Assembly (NCBI RefSeq): GCF_002104995.1
Contig: NW_024468257.1
Span: 124,001-188,000, forward strand
Source of the DNA: Linderina pennispora
Taxonomy: Eukaryota > Kickxellomycota > Kickxellomycetes > Kickxellales > Kickxellaceae
Direction: 5' to 3'
DNA length: 64,000 nt
This document shows, in pieces, positions 36,890-47,882 of this stretch. Position numbers and translations under genes: made by a program. Below the pieces are notes generated by a model. That model was not told where the DNA came from, searched no databases, and saw only the letters and a list, made by a program, of their open reading frames with translations. Within the stretch, counting starts at the first letter, position 1; each line of letters opens with the position of its first letter.

Positions 36890-37519
36890 ATGCTGCGCTC
36901 GCTGCTATCCATTAGCCATTCCTGTGGCGCCTTGCGCAATCGCCAGCTGTGCCGCGGCCTGGCCACCGGCGTCGTGTACATCCGCCACCTCCCCAGCACC
37001 ACTGCTCTCGCAGACCTGGAGGACACAGCCAAACAGCACGGATCAGTCTACGGGGTCTGGAGGTCGTCCGACAATGATGGCGCCAGCGACAAGAAACGCC
37101 CGGCAGCGATCCGCATGGTGACCGAGAAGGTGCCCAGAGACATTGCCGAGATCGCGCGGCTGCCCACGCCCACTGCCGAGGAAGTGGAGCGGATCACTGA
37201 TGCCGTCAATAGCGTTGTGGCGGAATTCAGACGCATGTACCGGATCGACGCTGTGGCGGTTCTGCGCGACCACGGCATGTTCCAGAGCGCATCCAGAAGG
37301 ATCGCCGACAGCAGACATGGCACAGGCGACTTTGATGTGCTGACCACGAACAGGCCGCGATACACGCGCGGCATGATCGACGGGTACCGACGGGGATTCG
37401 TCGAGGCAGCAAGGCAAAGCGAGCAGGCGCAGGGCCTGGCTGCGTGCACGGAGAAGGGCAGCGACCAGCTGGCGTCGCTGGTCGAGTACTTTGAGCACAG
37501 ACACTACCATGGATCGTAA
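36890..37519 (+). CDS. Small protein with putative mitochondrial presequence
   Basis: 209-residue intact frame that I do not recognise. The N-terminus (MLRSLLSISHSCGALRNRQL) is rich in Arg, Ser and Leu and free of acidic residues, as expected for a mitochondrial targeting peptide. It is followed by VVYIRHLPSTTALADLEDTA, which looks like the first strand and helix of an RNA-recognition-like fold. The remainder is charged and helical (about residues 70-120 and 160-205). A role in mitochondrial RNA handling is possible but unproven. The stop at 37517-37519 lies 58 bp from the end of the convergent J-domain gene. Confidence 0.7.
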   Translation: MLRSLLSISHSCGALRNRQLCRGLATGVVYIRHLPSTTALADLEDTAKQHGSVYGVWRSSDNDGASDKKRPAAIRMVTEKVPRDIAEIARLPTPTAEEVERITDAVNSVVAEFRRMYRIDAVAVLRDHGMFQSASRRIADSRHGTGDFDVLTTNRPRYTRGMIDGYRRGFVEAARQSEQAQGLAACTEKGSDQLASLVEYFEHRHYHGS

Positions 37520-37577
37520 ATAGAGCTTGTATTGCGTCTAATTAAATGTCCCACCCACATAGAGCTACTAGCAGCTA

Positions 37578-39039
37578 CTAGCTTGATGGCGCCAGGAGAC
37601 GGTCGGACGAGACACGCCGGGTCTCGGCTGCTGCCATCCGCTCCTCGTCCTCCGATGCAGGCGCATGCATGCCGTACGCAAGCACGCACGACAGACACGA
37701 GCAGCATAGGCACATCGCCGACAGGGCAATAAACACAGGCACAAAGACGACTGCCAGGCGCACAGCCAGCGGGGCACTCAGCCGCCACGCCAGCAGGGCA
37801 ATGAACGAGTACACAAACGAGCTCACCACCAGGAACACCGCTGTCAGGCCGTAGACGATACCATTTTCATTCTGCGCAATCTCCTGCATCGCCCATGCTG
37901 CGCAGCTGCCCCTTCAGCAGACACAGAGTAACGAGTGACCGGATTGCCGGCAGATATGACGGCACAAATACCGCAGCCCAGCTCCATGCCAGACACTTGT
38001 CGAGCTTCAGGATTATAAGCAGTGCCTGGGCAGCGCGTATCGCAATCCACCAGTAGTTGTCGAGAGCCAGCACCAGGAAGGCGCTGATTTCGATTCCGCC
38101 GGTCTCGCCAAACTTCAAAACATTGGCCATCAGCTTTACCGTCAGCACCATCGAGTGGATGCCCTCGATGGCCAGCCACGGCGACGCTACCATCAGCGCT
38201 GTCCACTGCACCCATCCGTCCAGACGCAGTACCAGGGCAACATGGAACAATACCAGAAGGCTGACGTACACAACCGGAAGCCAGCTGCGCCATTCCCTGC
38301 AGCTGTGCCTCCATGGCCTTGCGCATGTGTCTCAGCCGCCTGCGTCGCCCCCTCCGCCGATCCGCCGGTCCCGCTGCCTCTGGTCCTGGCGATCCAGCAG
38401 CGCCGTTGCCTCGTCAGCGCACCCGGGCTGCTGGTCCGTTGCTCGAACTTGCATCACCATGGTCCCACGCATCGGAGGCGGGGCTGCTGGCTTCCTGGAT
38501 CTCCTGTCGTCATCGGCCCTGGTGGCTTCAGTCTCAATTTTCAGACAATAAGCCCAACAAACCGATACCAAAACCAGCCCGTCGATTGTCCATAGGGGCA
38601 TAAACACCGCCGAGAACGGCCATGGCCTCTGCATATCGACGCGCCGTGCCAGCAGTGCAAAAAACACGATCAGCAACATGGCCACCAGCGCCGATACAAA
38701 CGCAAGTGCGCTCAGCAGGTTGCTGACATGCGGGTCCAGGATCTCGCCGCCCATGCGGCCAGCCATCTGGATGCCCAGATCGCCGTACCGGTCGTAGATG
38801 CGGCGCATTCGCTCGTCGGACAGGATATCGTAGGCGTGCTGGATCGACACAAACCGCTGGGACGTGGTGGGGCTGCGGTCCGGGTGGTATTGCAGGGCGA
38901 GGCGGCGGTAGGCGCGTTTGATCTCGCCGGGAGTCGCGGCGGTGTCAACGCCCAGGATTACATAGAGGCTGCCGGGGTCGCTAGGTGTGTCGGTCGTTAG
39001 TGTGCGCTCGGAGGCGCGGTCAGAAAAGGGTCGGGTCAT
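37578..39039 (-). CDS. J-domain protein fused to TMEM185-like membrane region
   Basis: Membrane-anchored Hsp40 candidate of about 485 residues. From the ATG at 39039, a J domain comes first: GSLYVILGVDTAATPGEIKRAY, the HPD motif in LQYHPDRSP, and FVSIQHAYDILSDERMRRIYD. Transmembrane segments follow (FVSALVAMLLIVFFALLA; PLWTIDGLVLVSVCWAYC). After a charged linker, the C-terminal part has repeated LDG-x-Q-W and LDK-x-x-W units in hydrophobic segments (VLRLDGWVQW, ILKLDKCLAWSW), as in TMEM185/fragile-X-F proteins, and then two more hydrophobic helices before the stop at 37578. Frame changes occur near 38335, 38275 and 37890. An in-frame hydrophobic extension upstream (from 39234) is CT-rich and I treat it as leader, though it could encode a signal anchor. 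Confidence 0.8.
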
Positions 39040-39748
39040 GAATAGAGCGGAGATAATCGTGATATAGTAGAAAGAGAGTAGCAGTGCTGGCAGAAAACAG
39101 AAAGCCAGGAGACGGATGCAAGGATGAAAGAGAAAGCAAGGCAGCCCTCGCAGCCAAAACCGGCAAGGGTTCCTGGCCTCCGTTTTACCCGGATCGCATG
39201 TCTTTTTGCCAAGCGGCCAGTGTGGCGTCATCACGTGTCCTGGCTGATCGATTATCCAGTATCAGATTACTGCGCAAAACGCCAAGACTTTTCCTCCCAA
39301 CCATATGGCTCGCCGTGAATAAGCAGCAGGGAATGCACGTCCGTAGCAACGCATGGCAAACGACAAGGCTCTGGGCGTATATACGGGCAGGCAATTGTTC
39401 CCGGGCGAGTGCATGTATCACGCAAGTGGGGTTTACATGGCAGGAGCCCAAAAACGATCTGCAGGCGTGTCATGCAAGAAAAGGCGGCGGATGTGCTGGC
39501 TGTAGTCACACCTCTGCTCCCTCGCGCGGCATCTCAATGGCCGAGCTCTTCCGCCCCTAAAGGGACCTCCAAAAAGCCCTCCCCGGTCAATCTGTTTCCT
39601 CGGAAAGCGACGTTTCCTCCGCACTCTGTCCTTCCCCTCTTTTTTTCGCTACTTTGAAGTTTTTTTTTTTCTCCCACACCGTTTATTCCTTTACTCCGGC
39701 CAATTAGTCAGTGTCCCGCAGGTCATACATTTACACAGATTTTTCACA
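39040..39748. promoter_or_regulatory. Divergent promoter, J-protein / regulator D
   Basis: 709 bp between divergent starts. The regulator D side has a CT-rich tract with a T homopolymer near 39659-39670 immediately upstream of the start. No gene is visible inside. Confidence 0.55.
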
Positions 39749-42632
39749 ATGTCGGCAGACTCGAACCATGTGGCTGCGGGTGGCTCGCTAGGTGCGCCAG
39801 TCCAGAGAAGAGATAAGGACAACACCAGCACAGTAAATGGCAGGCTGTTTTACAATTCGCCTCCGCCCCAGCACAACCACAGCAATACAGCGACGTCGTC
39901 ACGGCACTCCTCCACACCAGCCGACGACCACACGCCCAGCACCACCAACGGCAGCACAGCACCGCCCCGCTACCTCCGGGCATGTGACAACTGCCGACGC
40001 CGGAAAGTCAAATGTGACGGCACCAAGCCCTCATGTGCGCACTGCCAGCGGGTGGGGGCATCGTGTCATTATAGCATCAAGCCCAAGTCGCGGCGGACAT
40101 GGAAGTGTCTTGAGACACCCGTGGTGCCTACGGACCCGGGCAGCGGCCTTGGGGGGCACGATAGGACGCAGGACGACTTGACATCGAGGCTGCTGGCGCG
40201 CGTCGAGACCATGGAGCGGCTGCTGCTGCAGCGGAACAGTGTGAGCTCGCCCCGACTCGCCGGCCCAAGCAGTGGCTCTGTTGGGATGGGACTCGCTGTA
40301 TCGGTGGCAGGCAACATAGACGAACAGCGGCAGGGCAAGCAGGGCTTCATGATCGGCGGGCCGTCTTCGGGGAAGAGAATGTCGGAGAGCGAGGGCATAA
40401 GCCTGTTTGGTACTAGCGGTGAGCTCGGCGAGAACACGGCTGGCGCTGGTGCCGAGCGGTACCTGTGCCCTACCCTGCCGTCGATAGAGATCATGAGCGA
40501 GCTAATCGACACATTCTTCGCCATCAACGACATACTGGTGATGATGGTCAACGAGAAGGCATTCCGGAAGCAGTTTGCAGCCGGCACAATGTCGCCGCTG
40601 CTGCTGTATGCGACGCTGGCGTCGGCCGCGCGACACTCGAACAGCCCGGCAGTGCGCACAGACCCGCCCCACATGGCATCCATCCCATTCATGAACAAGG
40701 CCAAGACGCTGATTGCCGACGCCATCGACGAGCCGTCGCTGGGCAACGCGCAGGGGCTGATGGTGATGTGCTTGATGAGCTTCGCTATGGGGCAGGAGAA
40801 CTCGTCGACATCGTACAAGGCGCTGACGTTCAACATGTGTATTCTGCTGGGCTACAACCAGCTCGACAGCGTTGAGGGCCCGGTGCGGCATACGCACGAG
40901 TGCGGCGAGCCGATGGTGCCCCAGGCTGCGCTGCCCATGGATTCCATGGAGCGGGAGGCGGCGAGACGTGTGTGGTGGACGGTCTTCTCGATTCGAAAAC
41001 TACGCGTCGGTGTGCATGGGCATGGCGCCGTCGGTGCAGGCCGAGTCGTGCAACCTGCATCTGCCTGGCAGCGACTACGAGTGGAGGCACAGGCAGCCCC
41101 GAGCCATGTGCTGATGGGTCGCCCAAGGCCAAGCGCCTGCGCGAGTCGGAGAGCCCGATCAACCAGCTGACGGCTTATCCATGCGCAGCTCACGATCATC
41201 TTCTCCAAGGTCGCCTGCCTGGTGACGCGCTCGGGCTCCGACATCGAAGACGCGCTGGCCGAGTTTAGCGAGCTCAACTCGGTCCTGCAGCGGTGGTACG
41301 AAAGCCTGCCCAAGGAGCTGCGGCTGTCGAGTGTCAGCTCGGCGATATTTGGCCAGACCAACCCGTTCGAGTACTACCAGGTATGTGTGCTGCACATGCG
41401 GTTCTACGCGACTGTGATCCAGCTAAACCACGCGATTCCCGAGTTCACCGACGACCCGGCCATCATCGAGCCGGGCCAGCGCAAGTGCGTGATAGCGGCA
41501 TCGCGCATCAGCGACATGCTGCGGTCGTCGTTTGATATCCCCGTCAATGCGCGAGACATGAACTGGTACATGTGCGTGTTCCGCGCCGCACACATCCACA
41601 TCTACCGCCTGCTCTCGCGCGACCCAGAGTCGATCTCCAGAGCCAAGCAGGACCTGGCGGTGCACCGGAAGCATTTGCGCGAGGGCGGGGCCCTGTGGCG
41701 GATCTGCTACAAGCTGCTGAGCCGGCTCGACGACATGGAGCAGATGGTCATGCTGCTGCCTGCGCAGATCCCGGTGCAGGACCTGGTCAAGCTGAAGCGC
41801 CTCACCAAGAAGGGGCGGTCGCAGCTGGTGAACATGCAGCTGGACTCGCTGATCAAGCCCGACCTGTTCCAGGCCGCGATGCAGGAAAACGACGATGTGC
41901 CATTGCTCGCTCGCAAGGAGATCATTGCCCAGACGCAGCACCCGGCCAGTGCATCGGTGCTGTCGGGTGTGCTGCAGTCCGCAGTTCCCGTCGTCAAGCA
42001 GCATGCTGGCTGGCTCCGTCGGCTCCGTCACCACCACCGTCGGCAGCCCTGGCAGCGCGGGTGGCAGTCTGCCGCCGCAGCAGCAGCGGCAGCAGCGGCA
42101 GCAGCAGACGTTCTCGCCAAATGCCGCCGGCGGTGGCCCCCAGGACAGCGCAGAAATGCAGCGCCGGATCAGCGTCCTGCATGACGGCTTAAATAGCACG
42201 CAGCCGGCGTCCATGCCAGTGTCGCAGGCGCCGATCGTGCCACCTGCGCCTATCGCGCTGCATCCCGCCAACGTCCAGCCGATCAACACCAACCTGGTGA
42301 TCGACAACAATATGGCCGAAACCCTTGTCAACTACTTTTACATGGTGGCCAGCTCGCAGAACCAGCGGAGCAGCAGCTCGACTGAGCGCACCGGCTCGGT
42401 GTCGTCGACCAGCGGGCCTGCGCTGCCGACGATTGGCGCGGCGATGGTCAGCCAGCAAGGCGGCGCGCTGCCCGACCTGGCGTCGCTGACGTCGCCGCAG
42501 TCGTTCCTGAGCCTAAAGGATCAGCAGCCGCAGATGGGGTCTGTGCAGCAGAGCCCACAGCAGCTGTTCTCGAATGTGTACGATCCGGCAACCATGCAAA
42601 AGTTCCCTGATGACAACGGCTCCTTTGTCTGA
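39749..42632 (+). CDS. Zn2Cys6 transcription factor D
   Basis: Predicted nuclear regulator. The zinc cluster cysteines are at residues 79, 82, 89, 96, 99 and 106, uninterrupted by an intron, followed by basic KPKSRRTWK and a coiled-coil-like segment (LLARVETMERLLLQRN). The middle homology region covers roughly 40480-41800 (MEREAARRVWWTVFSI; VLQRWYESLPKELRLSS). The C-terminal third is Gln/Ser/Pro-rich (42080-42600), as in activation domains, and ends at the stop 42630-42632. Frame changes fall near 41000, 41110, 41190 and 42000. No intron is required. Targets are unknown. It is tandem with regulator E 0.9 kb downstream but not closely similar outside the zinc cluster. Confidence 0.85.
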
Positions 42633-43519
42633 TTTTTCTGCCTTTTACATTCGTATCAACAAACGCTTTATCAGTTTACAGCGATTGCCAGATTTCGCCC
42701 ACTGCTATATCAGCAATGGCCATCAGGAGATGCATGTTAAATTGAATTGTTTGTTTCCTTCCCCTGCTCCACTGCCAGCATCATAGTCACGTTGCCCAAT
42801 TCACTGTCGTGCGTGCGGAATGCACGACCTGCGTAAATTGGCAAGCACAGGCTGAGCGGTGCCTTCTATTTTTCATTTAGCGCGCCATTTGAGGCGGGCT
42901 TGCCTTCACGGGTCCTTTGTCTTTGCTAGCTTCACCACCGGGCGTCCTACCGCACCTGCCCTCCACCGGTCTACGTTACCAGCCGGCGAGCGCGAACGAA
43001 AACAAGGACCACTGGGCTGCCCGAAAAGCTATCCTTCCACCGTTCTCGCCCCAAAAAAATTTGCTCTGGCCTTGGCGCTAAAGGTAGGAAAATAGGGCAA
43101 GATTTGGATTGTCCCTCCGTCCCCTCCAGCGTCTACAGCAAATAATTACATGGTGCTTCCCAGATTATTTGTTTGCTGACCCTCTTGCCGCGCACGTAGA
43201 GAACCTTCGGTTTCCCTGTGCCCCTTTTCCACTGCCGCCTATTGCCCTATTCGATAAAGAGGCCGGTGCTGGCGACTAATCACGCATTCGTACTATCCTC
43301 TTCTTCTCTCCTTCCCCTGCGCATTTTTATATACCCTCCCCTTCTTTTTGTGTTTTGCCTAAACCCTCCCTTGCGGCGTATATTTTTCTATTCTTCACGT
43401 TTTTTACATTTCAGACTTACCCTTTTCCCCTGTATTCCCAATTTGTACTTTTCCTTTCAACAACACCAGCGACTAGCGTGTGCAGGGCCAAGCAGACGCT
43501 AGCAACATACGCCTCAACC
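42633..43519. other. Intergenic region D-E with CT-rich promoter tract
   Basis: 887 bp between regulators D and E. No gene is visible. The last ~260 bases (43260-43470) are CT-rich on the + strand, resembling the upstream tracts of C and D. Confidence 0.55.
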
Positions 43520-46440
43520 ATGACATCATCGGCCAAGGCAAAGGTGGACGAGGTGCTGTCGCAGTTTCTTGACGATGACCCCGATGCAGCCGCCGACCTG
43601 CCGCTGCTCAAAACGTGTGTGATGTGCCGCAACCGCAAGGCAAGTACCCACCGCAAAAATACTGAGAGGGATTGCGGTCCTCCCCCCGGACCCGCCACTA
43701 CTGCCTCATGTACACACGCCTTTACCGCCCCCTGTGCCATTGTGGGGTCTGCTGAGAGCGCAATACCACTAACAATAAGACTTGTGTGATAGGTCAAATG
43801 CGGCGGAGAGAAACCCTCTTGTCTGAACTGCATCAAGCACCACTGCGAATGCATGTACCGCCCGTCCGTGCGGCACCTGCGTGGCCGGCAAAGGGAAATC
43901 TCCGAGGGCTCGCCCTCAGCGCCCAAGAAGCCCAAATCCATGGCATCGCCATTAGCCAGCTCCGCGGCCCTGCCAAAGCTGCCCGGGTATGTCCCTAGCA
44001 ACGTCATCAAGTCTGCACCGATCGTCGACACATTGTCCAGATCGCAGCTGATGCAGCCGCTGCTGTCAGAGCCTGCCCGGTCTGTTTCCGTGTTCGCCCA
44101 GCTGCCAGTCACCCAGACCATGGACGCCAAGCGCTCCTTCGACACCATGCTGGACCTCAACAGCTACGGCTCCATTGCACGGACGATCTCGCCGTTCTCG
44201 CTCAGCGACTCCAGCGACCCCCAGGCCGCGGGCAGCAATAGATGGCGGACATTGCCGCCGCTATCAGGAGCCAGCATGCCGCCAGTCCCCTCGAATGCAG
44301 AGAGTTCAAGCGAGAGTGCGCTGAGCATCCACGACATCTTGGGTGCGCCGCCGCCGCCGCTGGCAATTCCAAAGCACACAGACGCTGCCAATGGGCTGGG
44401 TGATCGCGCAACCGGACCGCAGCAGCTCATTCGCCGGCAGTATTTCGAGTCTGGGATCGCCATCGATGAGCGGGAGTCCGTCATTCCAAGGCGTCGACCC
44501 CAAACAGCTGGAAGCCGCCCTGCCCATGCCCATTCCCGACACCCTGGACAACATCCTGAAGGCATATTTCAAGTACCAGTTTCCGAGCGCCGGCATTGTC
44601 CTCGAGGAGTTTTTCTGGTACCGGTACCGCCGCAACATGCTCACGCCGCTGATTATCTACGCCATGCTGGCCATTGCCGCCTGGAACTTGGCGTCGGAGG
44701 ACAAATGCGAAAAGTACGGCAACATGCACGAGATGTTTTACAGACAGGCGAAGCAGTTCGTAGAGGACGCCATGGACGAAGCCCATCTGCGCAGTGTCCA
44801 GGGGCTGCTTGTCTTGGCCAACTACGAGACATTGGTTGGACGCTGGGGCAGCATGTGGAACCACACGACCATGGCGCGCAGGCTCGCAGAGGGCGTCATT
44901 TTCCGGGACACAGGACTTCCCTTGGCCAGGCGTGCAGCACAGCGAATTCGACTTTGAGTTCCAGCGCGTGCAGCGCGCGTACTGGCACTCTCTCATCAAC
45001 GACATCTGGTCATCTGTCCTGATGGACAAGCAAATTGGCGGCATCCTGATTCGCCTGCCGGAGCCGCCCTCCTACGACTTCACGTACCGCAATGTCAGGC
45101 TCCTGCACAGCGACGAGGCTCCAGGGTACCGCGTTGCAATGGGTCCTGACGCGCTGACAGACCCGCGGTGGGGAAACACGGCAGCCCTTGGCGAGCTGTT
45201 TCTGCTGGTTGGCGAAGTGAACAACAAGGTGTACCTGTTTTGTGCATGCAAACCAGGCGCCCTCGTTTAAATCCTTCATTGACTTTGAGATGCGCTTGAC
45301 GAGCTGGTATTTGAAGCTGCCGCAGAACGTGCGGCTTGACGACTCGACGATTGCCAGATTCACAGCAACGGCACAGCGTGCAGATCTCGGCGAGATCATC
45401 TCGACGCACATGATGTGGAACTTTGCGCGCCTAATGCTGATGAAAATGGGGCTGGTTCTGTCGCTCAAGGAGGACCCGTCGACGCTGCGGAACATCTACG
45501 GATACGAAAGGCGTTCTATAATACGGACTCGCGCGCGCTGCAGTTCTACCAGTCGTCGATGCCCATTTTGACGCCGGATCGCGCCGCTTCATACGACGAG
45601 TGGCTGTTCCATTTTTGCCGCTGCATGAGTCTGCAGTCGGTGCAGAATATCGTCAATCTTTTGCGACTTGGCGAGACACACGGTGTGCACCCAGGCCACT
45701 TTGGCGCGAGTATCAATCTGCCCATGGTCCATGTTGTCTCTGTAAGCCTCGGACTAGTGCACTCGCCTGATCCGCAGGTTGTACGCATTGCTGTCGAGCA
45801 CCTGACGACCGTCATCCGCACCCTGCTTCGGCTTAAGCACTGGTTCAACACGGCACATCTGCTGCTGCATCTGTTCCTGGCGATGCAGGACCCCCAGCTT
45901 GTTTTGCCCCGCTGCTCATACACGTCTGCAGAAGACACCCAGATTCGCGATGCCACTGATACAATCCGTGTATACAAGGCCATCGAGGTTACTTGCCCGT
46001 TCCCGCCCTCGCACCTGATAACTGAGCTCATGCGCCGCCTCAACATAACATTCGAGGAATTTGTCAAGGAAACCATCCGCGCGGTCCGTGTGTCATCGCC
46101 TACAAAGAGCCGCATTGACCCGTGCATCTCCCCACTGCTGCGGCATCTTCCAGAAGCCTCGCACCTGGCCATGATCGGCCAGGACCAGGAGCCCGAGTGG
46201 TTCAGGTATGCCCCTTCGTATTTACGATCCGCATGGAAGCGACTAGGGCGCACATACACAAACGGTGCAAAGAGAGAAGGCGAGTCCTCTGCATCGTCAA
46301 CGCATGGTACAAATAGCAGGAAAGAAAAGACGCAGCAGGAGATGAGCGCTAGCGACTCTACTACGGTTGGTTCAACAACGCTGGGAAACGGGTCGTCGAG
46401 CCACAGCTCGGAACCACCGCAGTCGTCGACCACATCGTAG
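43520..46440 (+). CDS. Zn2Cys6 transcription factor E with GC-AG intron
   Basis: Predicted nuclear regulator. The zinc cluster cysteines are at residues 33, 36, 43, 50, 53 and 60, split after CVMCRNRK by a 153-nt intron (43640-43792). The donor is AAG|GCAAGT, a good GC-AG donor, and the acceptor is GATAG; spliced, the cluster reads RNRKVKCGGEKPSC. There is no coiled coil directly after the cluster, unlike A and B. The middle homology region starts near 44500 (LDNILKAYFKYQFPSAGIVL) and runs through YWHSLINDIWSSVLMDKQ (about 44970-45035). The C-terminal part (45530-46440) is helical and ends in a Ser/Thr-rich tail. Frame changes occur near 44465, 44930, 45245 and 45505. Targets are unknown. Confidence 0.85.
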
Positions 46441-47290
46441 ACCGGCTTTTCAACTCTAATGTCTGACGGGCCTTTAGCAATTAGTTGCACATCAATTGTA
46501 CAGTTTGTCCTCTTCGCCATTCAATGTCGTATTACATAATCTGCTGTCTACCTTCTGAGATACTATGCTGAGACGGAGTTGTTTACACCATTGGCGCAAT
46601 CTGATGGTACAGCCGTTGTACATGCAGCAGGTGCCTGTTAGGAAATCTGCAGACTAAGTCGAGTAGGATGTGCCTCTCAGCATCACTCAGAACAGTTCGA
46701 GTTTGTCGCAAGTACCAGTACTTTGTTTTCGACAACCTCGAACTGTCTGAGCATAGACACTCCCATGCCCAAACACAGCAATCTACAACAGCAGCGTCTA
46801 TCATTACCCGGCAGCACTGCTCTCAGCCTTGGAAGCTGCCTCTATGTTTGTGGATTCAATCGCTGCTACTACGTTGATATGATTGTTCACTGACTCGATG
46901 CCCTCCCACAACTCCATCTTAGACTACATTACATTTGCGCGAGTGTCTCTGTACTTGCCATACAGTTTTATCCAGAGTAGTCGCTTGCTAGCAACATCAT
47001 GCCCACCAATGAACTGAGATTGTATTTGGTGATGAGAAGTCTGTGGTAATGAGACTAAGCAGATGCTTCTGAGTTGAAGGGAAAGGAGAAGAAGCAGCTA
47101 CGAGTCGTGCGCGCAACGCACTTTTTCCTGAATCTTCCCCCATTCACTAAATAGGTTGCTGTTTCTAGCTAATTGACACTTTATCCAACAGCCTTTGCCC
47201 GTTATCCAACCCTGCTAATTATGAACACTACAGAGTAGAAATTGCTCTACAGGCTGCTATTTGCGAAATGTCATCCCTATGTCGTGATGT

Positions 47291-47665
47291 ATGAACTTTG
47301 TACATTCTGGCCTGCGATTGGCACTGAATCTATGGCCGCTGAACTCTGCAAATCATATATCTGGAAATCGGATTGCCAAATCGCAATGTATCCATTTGAC
47401 TGTTTCTGAATCGGCTGCGGATCACAATTCTAGATGGAATACTATGCTAGAGGGTTATACACTTTATAACCTAGTGAGGAGCAGGGCTGAAGCACCTAAG
47501 GATGTATATCGGAGGAATATGAAAGAGTGCTGGAAAAGCACAAAGCAGGGAATAGTAGAAAGTGAAGCGACAAATAGTCCTATCCCAGGACCAGATAGCG
47601 TGGCTACTGAAAGGGGAATAGATAATAATGAGATGAGTAAAATTGGTCTAATTTTGATATATTGA
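47291..47665 (+). other. Open frame abutting LTR-like repeat
   Basis: An open frame whose stop lies 5 bp before the LTR-like repeat at 47671. Its second half is charged and Lys/Arg-rich (SRAEAPKDVYRRNMKECWKS) with a codon makeup unlike the host genes. It could be the 3' end of a retroelement polyprotein, but no protease, reverse transcriptase or integrase motif is visible. Confidence 0.25.
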
Positions 47666-47670
47666 ATGTA

Positions 47671-47882
47671 TGAAATATGCTATATGAAGGAAGGAAGGAA
47701 GAATCGTCAGATGAAAGAGCGGGTGCCTATCTAAGTAGTGGCGCTAGTCGCCTAGAATAGTATGAATGGACACTGTGGCTTAAGGGTCTTGATCAATGGG
47801 TTCTCGAAATCTTGTGGATATCGAACCACAAGAACAATGCTATTCGCATTATTAGGGTTCTATTCACTGTATAGCAGATGCA
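47671..47882. repeat. LTR-like repeat, copy 2
   Basis: About 212 bp starting TGAAATATGC and ending CAGATGCA. It is homologous to copy 1 at 19488-19745 in its 5' half and last ~45 bases, and shorter in the middle. It retains more G and C than copy 1. The termini suggest a solo LTR. No target-site duplication is evident. Confidence 0.55.
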
